Assembly: GCA_944474755.1 (NCBI GenBank)
Contig: OX104113.1
Location: 70,487,917 to 70,551,916 of the forward strand
Direction of reading: 5' to 3'
DNA length: 64,000 bases
Source: Limnoperna fortunei
Taxonomy: Eukaryota; Mollusca; Bivalvia; Mytilida; Modiolidae
The notes beneath the pieces are model-generated. The model was given only the letters and a program-made list of their open reading frames with translations, had not been told where the DNA came from and ran no database searches. Position 1 is the stretch's first letter; each line of letters opens with the position of its first letter. A program made the position numbers and the translations under genes. This document shows, piece by piece, positions 1 to 11,368 of the stretch.

Positions 1-189
1 GTATCAGGTATGAATTATCGTATAAGAAATTAAAGTAAAATATAGAAAACACAAATTAATGGAACTCAGTTTACTTAGGTCAAGGATTAAATTTATTACA
101 TTTCTTAAAATATAAAAGATAACAAAAACATTATCCACCAAAACACTGTTGCATTGTTAGTTTTTAAAACATTGGTTTTATTACAATAT

Positions 190-590
190 TCACAAATTCG
201 GTATGACCCCATTCGCATCAATGCAAGCAACACAACGACACCTCATTGATGACACAACATATGCCAGGAGAACTTGGGAATGTTATTCCAAATGTTTATA
301 AGTTCTGTGCCCGTTTCCGGCCACGTAACGTATACTAAAGCCAATCTAACACATTCACATTTTATTGTTGAAGTAAATTCGGACAAAACGTGCATTATGC
401 AGTCACGTGTGGATCTCTATTTTTGATAAATGGAATGACATGCCTTTGAAAGATTTCGGTCCTATACCGTACTGCGGTCAAATTGCCTTTTACAACTTGC
501 AGAGGGGTTCGACCGGTTGCTGTTATGCCTCCCCACCATAATAGTTCCTCCTCCGAATTACTGACGTTGAATAACAAATAGATCAACTAA
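190..590 (-). pseudogene. Tc1/mariner-type transposase relic (C-terminal part)
   Basis: Minus-strand translation gives a block with WWGGI, GRTPLQVV, GNLTAVRYRTEI and HVIPFI (about 586 down to 395). This is the order seen in the DDE catalytic domain of Tc1-like transposases. After a frame break, the last part (about 245 to 190) reads MRCRCVACIDANGVIPNL and then a stop, matching the usual Tc1 C-terminal tail (RRC...IDANG). The N-terminal DNA-binding domain and the first catalytic Asp are absent, and stops and frameshifts separate the blocks, so this is a dead fragment. Family assignment rests on motif recognition only. Confidence 0.7.
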
Positions 591-599
591 AGGTTCATC

Positions 600-1869
600 T
601 TGGCGCCTATGTGCTTTAGATCGGCAGTCGCTGCTGTCTAGGTGAAGAGATTCGCCTAGAACATAAAGTTGTGTCAATCATGTAAGCGGTATCATAAATG
701 CCATCTAACCCATGCAAATCGTGCTACTCGATTTTCAAAATGTCCACCGTTTGAAAATAAAAATTTTCAGATCTCTGGGATGGCTCGAGCGATTTCAGTA
801 CAAATAGTACAATGATAGAGTCATATGATATTTAAAATTTTTTACAACAATCTGATCCATACAACTGATTCATTCATAATATCAATAATTAAATCCAAAC
901 TTACACACTGTTCAAATTTTGACAATTAAAAATGGTAAATGTACCACCTACTAATTATTTTTTTTTCATATAGTGAGGACGGTTTAAATTTTTTCATTCT
1001 TCTGGGAATAGACACAGGGTAACTACAAACTAAACTCTACGACAACTTTCTAATCGTCAACTTACTGTTCATTGACAGACCATTCCAGCAGCTCTATCGT
1101 TGTGTACATTTCATAGCTTATACGTTATTTTAGATCTTGCAATCGGTATTCCAAATTTCTAGAGCGATCACTGCTGTTGACTTCTAAACTACACAAACAA
1201 GTGTTTGTTGTACCTCGGTTGATGTCTCTTCAGAAGTTCTATAGTCGTCACCATTATTGGAAATCAATCTCTCTAGTGTTTCCTATTCCTGGATTTGATT
1301 TTTATTAGACAGGACAATGAGTAACTCGACCGGTGTCTAATTAGAGGCACACATTGCTTACTCGTTCTGAGTACACCCATTGTTTTATTGGGTTCGGGTT
1401 ACTCTCTTTCTGTTTTTGGTTTTTTGGTTTGTATGTTGGTCTATATTCCGGATTTGTAACTGTCCCTTGACTTTTTGCTGTTGTTGTTTGGTCGGTTTTC
1501 TTTGCTATATTTGTCTAAAAAAACAATGTCCATTGAGTCATTAAAGACCAATCAAAACGAGTGGAATCATCTATATTACATGTACATTTCCAGGTTAGCT
1601 TTTAAAGTAACTGAAGTTATACGTAGTTCATCTGTAGCTTACATGTAGTTATATTGTACTTACGTGTTCAACTGTTCGCTTCAATACACTAGCTGTTTTG
1701 CTGCACTTTTACACATGATAGTAATATTAATATTAAAATCTAGCATTAGGTCTATAGAAATATCAAATAATTTAACCTCTCTTATTCATTTATTCATAAT
1801 AACACAGTTCCCTTTATATCAATAATCATTTGCTTCCTTCCCATTTTTCGTAGCCTTTATCTGTCCTCA
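600..1869. other. No recognisable gene
   Basis: AT-rich sequence with no ORF having recognisable motifs and no clear repeat structure. Confidence 0.5.
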
Positions 1870-2104
1870 GGGGTCTCGGTGGCCGATGGCTTTAGGTAGT
1901 CGCGTATTATTGATCACGTGGTCTGTCAACACACTGGGGCTGCGAGTTCTAGTCTCATTGCGGGCAGGTTGCACTAGTCTCTAATCTTAATTGACAAGGA
2001 TTGCCAGTTTTCCTACCGACGATCGGTGTTTTCTCCCAAATAAAAACTGGACGCCATGATATAGCTGAAAAATTGCTAAAAGTGGCGTTTAAGGACATTA
2101 AAAA
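1870..2104 (+). mobile_element. tRNA-headed SINE (copy 1)
   Basis: Begins GGGTCTCGGTGGCCGATGG, an A-box-like tRNA promoter. It continues through a B-box-like region (GCGAGTTCTAGTCTC), then the body shared by the other copies in the window (CAATCC..TTGACAAGGATTGCCAG, then AAAACTGGACGCCATGATA...TGGCGTTTAAGGAC). Seven relatives lie at 39.9-52 kb. It is a diverged copy, with no clear target duplication found. Confidence 0.8.
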
Positions 2105-2647
2105 TCCATCTTCATTTTATAAGTACAAGTGTAAGTGTTTCTAGATTCTGATGAGCAGTATTACCATCAGCATAATTATACAGGGTATTAAATACAAAAG
2201 TCTAAGTATTGTGGTACTCCTTTATACATACTCTTGAGAAGTACTGAGATATTGACCTTTCACACACTTGTCAATACCTTTGCTTCACTAAATGGGGTGG
2301 GGGTGGGAGGAGGCCCGTGAGCACACAATCAAAGGTCGTTTACATGTATTATTATTATAATACTGTGTAATTTAAAAGATTTGATTAGTCAAATCAGGTC
2401 ACATGATTAAACTGTAAATCGTTGGTAAAATAAGATTTTCCAAAAATAAACTTGAAAAAGTTTGATGAGTAACTGTTTCTAAACTTAGAAAGTTGACAGG
2501 CTAAGACTTTCTAAAAATAAATATGTGCTTCCCAATTCTTTAAAAACCTCATTCTGATTGGGCGTATAGATTTGCAAAGAGCCAATCAAAACTGTTCTTA
2601 CAAACAACTCATTCAGTCGTTGTTTTGGTCAGCAGACGTACGACAAG

Positions 2648-2890
2648 ATGGATGCACCAGAAGATGCTGATGATCTTCCCCGTTTTGCCACGCTTAATGT
2701 TGATGAATTGCAAGAAATCATTGACAACTGTGATGCAAAGAACACAAAGAGATCAACAATAACCGCTGTCAAGGCTTTTAGAGCATATAATGTAAATGTC
2801 CAGAGTAAAACAATGAACCAGTTTCCTATGCCGTTAATGTATAATTGCAATAATGTGACAATCAACTACCACATTTTGCCAAAACAATAA
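2648..2890 (+). CDS. Short ORF resembling the N-terminus of Crypton-derived (DUF3504-type) proteins
   Basis: The ORF encodes 80 aa: an acidic start (MDAPEDADDLPRF), then a basic helical stretch containing DELQEIIDNCDAKNTKRST and TAVKAFRAY, then an unrelated tail. The middle resembles the N-terminal segment seen before the tyrosine-recombinase-like domain in Crypton-derived host proteins (ZMYM2/QRICH1/KCTD1-like families). That is pattern recognition, not a search. A GTAAAT donor right after FRAYN (2792) suggests the coding part may be a first exon ending near 2791, and the rest of the ORF would then be intron read-through. No downstream recombinase exon is visible, so it is a stand-alone exon, a relic, or the start of a gene I cannot follow. 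Confidence 0.4.
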   Translation: MDAPEDADDLPRFATLNVDELQEIIDNCDAKNTKRSTITAVKAFRAYNVNVQSKTMNQFPMPLMYNCNNVTINYHILPKQ

Positions 2891-2899
2891 TTAATTCAT

Positions 2900-3700
2900 T
2901 TGTTGTTGAATTATTTCTTTGTTAAAATTGTTTGTTGAACTAAATATTTAATTGTTTGACTTGAGTTCTTCTTAAATTGCTTCAATTTGACTAAAAGAAT
3001 GAAAAATCTACAAAACATTTCCATGGTATTATAATAAAACAATTATAACCTTTTAGGGTTCAGTCGATACATGTTTTTATCGACCTCACCAAAAGGCTAT
3101 AATTGTATATTATCATTCAAGAACATAAATATAGACATTGAAGTGAACGAAAATAGCAGGTAAACTAATGCTGACGAGTCACATAGCTTGAGTACCACTC
3201 AAAATTCTCCAGTCTCAACAAATTACACTCAATTTCAGTTTAACTGAATACTTTTTATTTTATAGTTTCATCATTCATATTAATAGAAAATGGTAACAAA
3301 TTAATAAAAAAAAATACAATAACAAAACAAAAAACAAAGTAAAATGCAATAAACACCACACCTCTTAAAAATTTATTATTATATGTTATTAATATAAATT
3401 TGATGCCTGTATTACTGATATAGATTTAATATCAAATTGTATTATGCATTATATTTTTTAATGAATATTTCCTAAATAAAAACATTCCTCGTACTTTATG
3501 TATTCTATAGCCAGAGTTGCAAAATAAGGTATTATGATAATGCTCGATATGCACTTTAAGTACATGTATATTTATACATGTTACAGAAACATGTATATTG
3601 TTAGAAATTGAACTATGTTTGATGTTATATTTATAGTTATTTCTTATCAATGATGTAAACATCCATTTCATTGGATAATTTGCAGTCTGTATTTTTATTC
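2900..3700. other. No recognisable gene
   Basis: Very AT-rich sequence with poly-A tracts; nothing codes convincingly on either strand. Confidence 0.5.
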
Positions 3701-3701
3701 A

Positions 3702-3925
3702 CAGTTAATGTATTCAGTCGGACTGTATCAACAAAAGGGCTGCATCGAATCCACCGTTACAGCCTAGGCTATAACGTGATATAGCCTGATGAAAAAATTA
3801 ATTTAAATGTATATAACAGTTAATGTATTCAGTCAGACTGTATCAACAAAAGGGCTGCATCGAATCCACCGTTACAGACTAGGCTATAACGTGATATAGC
3901 CTGATGAAAAAATTAATTTAAATGT
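3702..3925. repeat. Tandem duplication, two ~110-bp copies
   Basis: CAGTTAATGTATTCAGTC starts at 3702 and again at 3817, a spacing of 115 bp. The copies differ by only a few bases (for example GCCTAGG versus GACTAGG). Each carries a perfect 7-bp stem, GGCTATA-ACGTGA-TATAGCC. Confidence 0.9.
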
Positions 3926-4049
3926 TATGTGCTACAAAACGAATGTGTGTACATATATTGGAAAGAATTTATTTTGTAATGTAAATTATAGAAGTTGTTT
4001 GTTTTCTAACGTGTTCATTGAAATAAAAGCAAAAGTAAAATATATATAA

Positions 4050-4690
4050 TTGTGTTGGGATGCCAACACAGAATATCTCCCAAACGAACCCCCATTGCTA
4101 CTATACTTGTGCATGTTGAAAAACCTCAAATAGACATAATATTCTTAGTTGGTGCATTAAAATCTATCTAAATATCGAATTTTGTTGCAATCGGACTTTT
4201 GTGGGAAGGGGGGAGTGTGGTGAAACGACTGACATCATAAAATGGTGTCAATCGCGTCCACTTTTTGTTTAGGGAAAAAATGATCAGGATAGTTAGCTGT
4301 ATCAGTATACCAATTTTCATTGAAATTGCTCTGGCTATTACTGAGATCGCCATTTTTTGAAACTTTTAAACGGCTGCCATTTTGAAACCAAAAGTTGGAC
4401 AAAAAGTTTAAGAGTAATTGCACACTCAGGGTATCATAATCTATCTGTGTACCAAATTTCGTCGAAATCGGATGTTTAAATTTTTGCATTTTTAGGAGGG
4501 TGGTTGGATGGCGGCCATTTTGAAATGTCGTTCGCCTCCATTTTTTGTGCAAAATGCTTAAGATAGTTAGCTGTATCAGTATACCAAATTTCATTGAAAT
4601 TGCTCTGGCCATTACTGATATCTGACAACGACCGCCATTTTTTTAACGGCATTTTTAAAATTTCAAAAGTGGATTGCACAACTTCAGGTC
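4050..4690. repeat. Unclassified interspersed repeat with internal duplication
   Basis: AGTTAGCTGTATCAGTATAC followed by CAA..TTTCATTGAAATTGCTCTGG occurs at 4291 and again at 4565, each followed by a CGCCATTTT-rich segment. Minus-strand ORFs across it are repetitive and match no protein family I know. It is probably a non-coding transposable element. Confidence 0.55.
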
Positions 4691-5371
4691 ACCCTTAACA
4701 GAATTACGTACGTCTGAAGGACACGCGGTCAGTACCGAATTCTTCATCTGGATACAAACCTTCACACAGGTTACTATTACGTAATTCACAGGCATACATT
4801 ATACCATTTGGAATAATTAGGCGTATACTACTTATATATTTACGTGTGCTAATGCTCTAATACACAAGCACAAAATATAGTTCCATTAGTACAAGTAATT
4901 CTTTAGTAATTTGTGTAGTAAGTATGTCGTGTATCATTCAAGGATCTTAAGTAATTGTATGCTGACTAGATCTTCGCTGGCATGAGTCATGCTGTCAATA
5001 TTGCTTCTACTTTTCTCTTGGTTGTTTAATATTTAAAAATCTATACTTGTCATGTTTACCATAGAAAAAATAATTTATTTTAACACATTTTTTAGTTTCA
5101 AGGCAGTGAATTCAGACAATAACAGATGAATGATATTCTTGTCAGTATAGACATTCACAATGAGGTAAATAAAATTACCAGACATGGTTGCAATAAATGC
5201 CAGCAAACGCGATGTAATGCTGGTAAAAAACGATAAAAGGTCTCAAAAACAGAACTATGCCTGAAATTCGTTTTTTTTTAAATATCATCCTAACATTTTA
5301 ACTTTTAAAGAATATTCCCCATAACGTTCAACTGTTAAAAACCTTGACGAATTAGCTGGGGGAAGAGGGGT

Positions 5372-5742
5372 TGTAACAACCCGTTTTGCAATAAAATTTT
5401 CAGACGTGTACAATAAGTTCTTTATGATGTTGTGGATCATCTATCCACAGTTGCATATATAATTATATACTATTATAAGTATACATTCTCTGTGTCTTAT
5501 TTTTCAACATCAAAAGTTTATTGCGAAACCGGTTGGAGTAGTCAATCCGTTTTCTAACTAAGGACGCATTTTGCAATAACCCGTTTTGCAATAAAATTTT
5601 CAATAAAATGTACAAATCGTTTATATGATGTGTATTATCTATCAACAAGTATAAATATAACGATATACTATTATAAGTATATATCCTCTGTTTCATCACT
5701 TTTCTTCATCATCAAAAGTTTATTGCAAAACGGGTTGTTACA
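5372..5742. mobile_element. Inverted-repeat element (MITE), dimeric
   Basis: Perfect 24-bp terminal inverted repeats lie at 5372-5395 and 5719-5742 (TGTAACAACCCGTTTTGCAA...). Internally the element repeats: near 5515-5600 there is a second pair of inverted arms (TTTATTGCGAAACCGG and ACCCGTTTTGCAATAAA). Each half also contains TATACTATTATAAGTATA. The structure is two head-to-tail copies of a ~175-bp hairpin unit. No coding capacity. Confidence 0.8.
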
Positions 5743-5749
5743 TGGGGTG

Positions 5750-8328
5750 TTGTTGTATTGTGTGTAATTTTTATTTTAACTAATGAACGTTTGCATCTTA
5801 GTATAGCTTTAAAGTTTAAGTATGAAATCTATACAAATGTTGTAATAATTTAGTATTTAGAATTAGATTACATTTATTAAACCTGCAAGATTAGTTCAAG
5901 TGAGGCCATATTGGACCAACTATGATATAAGGCCTATTTAAAATTAAAAAAAAACAACTATATTTGTAACCGATATAAAGATTTCTAAAAAAAATAATTT
6001 CTAGAAATTTTAATGAGTTTTGCTTGCAAAAGGAGATTTTAAAATTTTATTTGAATTTTAACAATTTATGTTTACGCTTTCCTTTGCCTTACCTAATAAT
6101 AATAAAGCAATCGTATTAGAAGAATAAAAAACAACCGCTGTGGAAGTTTACAACTCTGCTAAACAACAATTCGGAAAGCTTCTTGATTTGTTTGTTATTA
6201 ACCCGATAAACTTTAACAATTTGATTTGTGACTTCTAATAGACCGATTTACATAATACAAAGTTATTTAACATAGATTTTCAAATTTTAAGACTTTTTGA
6301 ACAAATACATTGATTTAAAGTTACAATACTTATATTGTATTCAGTTTATAAGTTGAATAACGACAGATGACAATTCCGACACACTTCTCGGTACACCGTT
6401 ATATTCCCTGTGGAGGGACCGGTCCTTGTGTCAACAATGGCGGCAAACGGAATTAACTTAAGTCTTTTCTCTTTCCGTTCTCTTTTGTACATTTCTACAG
6501 TTAATGTTTGCATTTAAATCAATTAAATCAATCTAAAACTTTATCCTTAAAACATAAAAGCTGATTTTTATTGACAATTAATTACCATTCATTTCATACC
6601 GTATATTTCGTTTTTCAAAATTTACTCGTCAATTAGATGTCGCCTTTCACGGTAATATAGTTTACACCAAGTACGGTAGCCAATCTATACCGGAGATTTA
6701 ATCAATGTACAACGGCCCTTTTGTATAGATTTGTTGCTTTGTCTTTTTGTAACATTGTAAAGAAACTTTATTTTTCAACGAACGTTTTAGAATTTGTACT
6801 CCTTAAATCAACACTACAACACATTCACCAGACTGAAACACTCAAGTGTCTATTGACAAATACGTGAAGTAGATTCTTCAAAATTGCATCGGCAAATCTC
6901 TTAAAAAAATAATAGAAAATGACTTGCAAGGATCAATAAATGTTTGGAAAGGTATAGTTTTTGTTTTTCTTAATATTTTTCACCAATCAATTTATAAAAT
7001 ATACTTGTGATAAACAGTGTGTATGGCAGTCAATATGAACTTTTTTGTATCGGTGTAAAGAAATCATATAGTAATTCAATTTAATGTGGGATCTTTTTAA
7101 GAAATTTCACATTGATGCCATAAAATGGTGTCACTGACGAAGCAATGTAAAGTTATATCAGCAATGTTTTCTAGTTCAATTCAACCGCTATTTCACACCA
7201 AGAAGAAAAAGGATATTAGTAACAGGTATTTGTACACTCTAAGTATTCCATGATGAACTGGAAAAGTATTGAAACAGATTTTGATAAGTACAATGTCTTG
7301 TTTCCATTTCAGTTAAACTAATAAGAAATTGTGCTTTCCCAAAACACGTCCTTAAAATGCATTAAGAGGTATTGAGAACAATACCAATAGTTATAGCAAT
7401 AAAGATAATTCACTGCAATAACGTCTCTTTACTGCAATGAAGACACTTTATTGTGATAATGACGCTTTATTGCAATAACGACACTTTATTACAATACCAA
7501 CACTTTATTGCAATAACGACGCTTAATTGTAATTACACTTCAACACTTTTAGAAACAATATTACAGACAAAAGAATGATCAAACCATTTTTATCGAATTG
7601 TATTAAACCTCGTAAAATGATCAGAACTTAGGAGAGTTTTATCAACCTATTAACTAGAGATGTGTTTATCAAATTTCATATACTTAAAAAAAAACAACAA
7701 AGCGAATAAGATTAACTAATGTTATTCGTCCTTCACAACTACAGAGCATTAACACTGATGGCCGATACCGATGGTTGGTAGATCAACATGTAAAAAACGG
7801 AATATTGAATTTAATTGTTAAATACAAAAAAGGCCAAGAACAAATTAAGAGCATTAAAACAAGATTAGAGGTCACCTGGAGTAAATGGAGTGAAGACACG
7901 GATATGTTGTTTTAGCAACATTCTATCGGTATATATCTATAATGCAGGATGCTCCTGTTTAACTATTGTGTTTTGGTCATTACGTAGTCGTGTTAAGCCA
8001 AAGAGTAAAACATCTGATTATATTCGAATTGGCCGTGTAATACATATATCCATGTAAGCAAGTGGTGTTCGGCAGTTTCAAATCAACTCTATAGTATTTG
8101 TTGAAATTGTTTTTAAATTCTTAGTGCTAAGTAAAAATTGTCTGATTCGGAAACCGTGTTAAATCTTCAGAGTTGTGATTCCACAGCTCTAATCTATTAA
8201 CGTTGTCCGTGTTTTTTCAGTTCAGTGGCATGTCTATGATTTATGGTTCCTACTTAAGACCTTGGATACCCGTTACAATACAAGTTATTGACTCAATTAC
8301 ACCTGAATATTATGCTGAAACTGGTAAA
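5750..8328. other. Intergenic, no gene recognised
   Basis: AT-rich. The only structure noted is a degenerate ~19-bp tandem repeat at about 7410-7530. CAACAATGGCGGC near 6435 resembles a YY1-type promoter motif, but no gene follows that I can recognise. Confidence 0.45.
7410..7530. repeat. Degenerate ~19-bp tandem repeat
   Basis: Successive units resemble ACTTTATTGCAATAACGAC with one or two differences each, for about six units. The core TTTATTGCAATAA is close to the terminal repeat of the element at 5372-5742 (TTTATTGCAAAACGGG), which may or may not be coincidence. Confidence 0.6.
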
Positions 8329-8342
8329 GATAAAAAAAAAAA

Positions 8343-8413
<71 letters not shown>

Positions 8414-8416
8414 ATA
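8329..8416. repeat. (TAAA)n microsatellite
   Basis: About twenty uninterrupted TAAA units follow a poly-A run. Confidence 0.95.
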
Positions 8417-11200
8417 TTGTTTGGAGAGATCCATATTTTGAAGTGGTATATATATATTTTTACGTCTATTGTTCAGACTAACATGAGTTAAAAATCTTTA
8501 CCCTCTTTAAAATCACTAAACACTATACTGATGTTAATCACAAAACCACTCGCAGGATACTATTCAACATCTAGATTACCACGTACCAGATATGTCAGCA
8601 TAGGCACCTGTTATGTATCGATTGATCGGCTATCGATTAATTGCACCAGTCTTAAAGGTTTACGGTAACTTGAAAACTGGATTTGAACAGTTGTAAACTG
8701 ACCACGCTGTAGATCTAAATGGTGATAAGTTGATGGTGTACAGCCTCCTGTCTCTTATCATTACTATTTTATAACATACTAATTCGAGGAATGCTATGAC
8801 AGTTGTTTAGAAGACAGTATTTTAATTTTTATTTTGTACTTTAAGCTAGTTTAAGTAAAGTGTTATTACTTGGTCGAAAACATTAGTTTTTAAAATAGAA
8901 TACAGATTTTGTGTAGTTTGTGCAACTGCCTCCTACAGTTTCATGGTGCATTTCGCGGGATTTTTTTGTCTTTGTATTTTATACATTTCTTCATTTTATA
9001 TAATCATTATTTGTTTGTGTGTACATTTGATATTGTTACAGTATAAACACTACATTTACATTTTAGTCAGGGCAACATTCCCTATTTATCGGAAGATCTC
9101 GCGTGACGTTTTAGGCGGTTGGTTTTACATCAAATAAAAATAAACTACGGTGTCAAACAACCCGATCTCAATAAAAAAATGTCAGAATGCTTTTTTACCC
9201 ACGGAAATGAGTTATGCAGGGATCAATCTATAACTGGCATGAGCTGCCGAAAGTATTTCCACCATCTAATAAGACTTAGAACTAGAAACTATTGAAAACA
9301 AGATTTAGCCTTATAACCTTATGTGACGTTCGATAAAAACTTTGATGTAATGTAGACCTCATTAAAATACAAAGCCAGATTAATTTGTACCAAAGTCCAT
9401 AAAAGATGAGAAAACGAAGAAATAAAAACAATTAACAATAATTTTATTAAAAATTAGTGGGCATAAGGTAGATTTATTGATTGAATAAATGTCTTTAGGA
9501 CTAAGCTTGGAGGAGTGCCAGTGCTCGACCCACAGAACTGCCACGTGGCAGATAGAGGAAGCAATATCGTTAAGGGCTTTAAGGCCGTATTAATTGTTTT
9601 TGTACAATAAGAACGGGGCTACCATTTCTCTTCGTAGTCGATAAAAAGTATTCCAGTAAAAAAAAACGACAGTTTCTTTCAAACTGAAATTTATTCCATC
9701 TTAGAAGTTGGGTTACCTCTAATATAAAATAAAATATATAGCTATATTATTTGTTTTATGATATTGTCTGATCGTGTTCAATTCAATTCCTATAGTTGTG
9801 GTTGCATTTGTTTCTTTATTTGCTTATGCAGCTAAAATTAATAACATGTCTGGAATAGTAAAATTCTATATTTTGATGTTTGCTCAAAGAATATGTTCAA
9901 TTCGGCCTTAATCAGCAGCCAACAGAGTTATTTCTACTTATTAAAAAAATCGTAAGCATGCTACTGTCAGTTTGATAACGATCATTTGTATATTTTAATT
10001 TTAATTATTATTATTTAATTTTTTGTAATCAGACATTATGAACAGTTCAGGACTAATATTTTTTCTCATGTTATACGTATTTAAATGCGTAAAGCAGTAC
10101 CCTGTTTTAGAACAAGACAACCATTCTACACCTTTCCTCTAGTAGGCCGGTTTTTAGATCGTGTACTAATATTCCAGATTTAGACTATAAATGTTTGCAA
10201 CTCTATAGGATACTAATACAAAATCGATTATAGAATTTAAAAAAAAACTTTAAAAAATTATTGCAATCGCTGTCTATAACTGTTCCTTCTTAATATACCC
10301 CTATTTGACGGAAGAGGTCCGTTCTAATTCTCTTCTAATCAACCAGATATTGGTCTGTACCAGTTATTAATACTTTGTCGTTACTAATTTGGACCACAGT
10401 ATTCTATGTTTAATCTAAATACCTACTTCAGAGAGAAAACTCGGACGTTACAACGGTTTGCCGAAATATCAATATACTTAAATACATCATTAAACGTCTT
10501 TCATGGTGAGTATGGTAAAAAATTCTTATTTCAGACCAACTGCGCATCTACATTATGTATAGAAATACCAACCGATGTTTTAGGGATAAAATAATATGTT
10601 TTGGCATGTATAGTTGCTGAGTTTAAAAATAAAAATATATTGTATACAATAGATTACATACATATGTATTTAATAAAGTAATATAAAAGGAATTGTGTTT
10701 GACTATACAGAAAACAAAATAACGTTTGCCCTCTTTGTTTTTGTCCTTTCTAAAGCGTCGATATTTCAGTTTAAAACAAAATAAACAAAAATGACTAACA
10801 AAGATCTTTATAGACAAATATAAAAACAAATAAAACAGTTGCTATTTATCTAAGTAACATGTACGCGATGATTTCTTGAAAGACTTTCATGAGAACTGTC
10901 ATGTGATCAATTTATTAACAGAATATTGTTTCTGGGAAAAATCACAATATGTTTGAAAATAACGGTTTCGAACCTACAAAGCAAGGTAGTTTATTTTAAT
11001 ACGATTTTTTACTTACAAGACTACCTGAATTAACTTGTACTCTAAAGATCAAATAAAAACCGTGAAAGGTTTATTTGTTCGCATACAAATTGATAGTTTC
11101 TACACTCGAAAACTGTTAGTTTCAGTCAAATATTTGTATCCTTCTGATCTTTTCGCGATTAAATATTAAGTATATATCAATTAAACAAATTGTGTGAAAG
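8417..11200. other. Intergenic region upstream of gfi1
   Basis: No ORF with recognisable features; the short ORFs present are low-complexity and AT-rich. It may contain distal regulatory DNA of the zinc-finger gene, but no element can be supported from sequence alone. Confidence 0.4.
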
Positions 11201-11211
11201 AACGGAATTTG

Positions 11212-11307
11212 ATTGGACGGAGTTATGAATGGGGCACGTGTCGAATTAATTTGTTAATATTTGCTATTGGTATTGGGGTGTGATGTGGTTTGCGAATACA
11301 ATATAAA
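11212..11307 (+). promoter_or_regulatory. Core promoter of gfi1: inverted CCAAT boxes, E-box, TATA box
   Basis: ATTGG (inverted CCAAT) lies at 11212-11216 and 11266-11270, a palindromic E-box CACGTG at 11235-11240, and TATAAA at 11302-11307. The TATA box is 62 bp upstream of the start codon at 11369, which predicts transcription start near 11332. The arrangement is typical of a class II core promoter. The motifs are seen directly; their function is inferred. Confidence 0.65.
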
Positions 11308-11368
11308 GGCACGCGACTTCTGAACGCTGGGTAAATCTAAACAACCGATTAAACTGTGAAATTATAAT

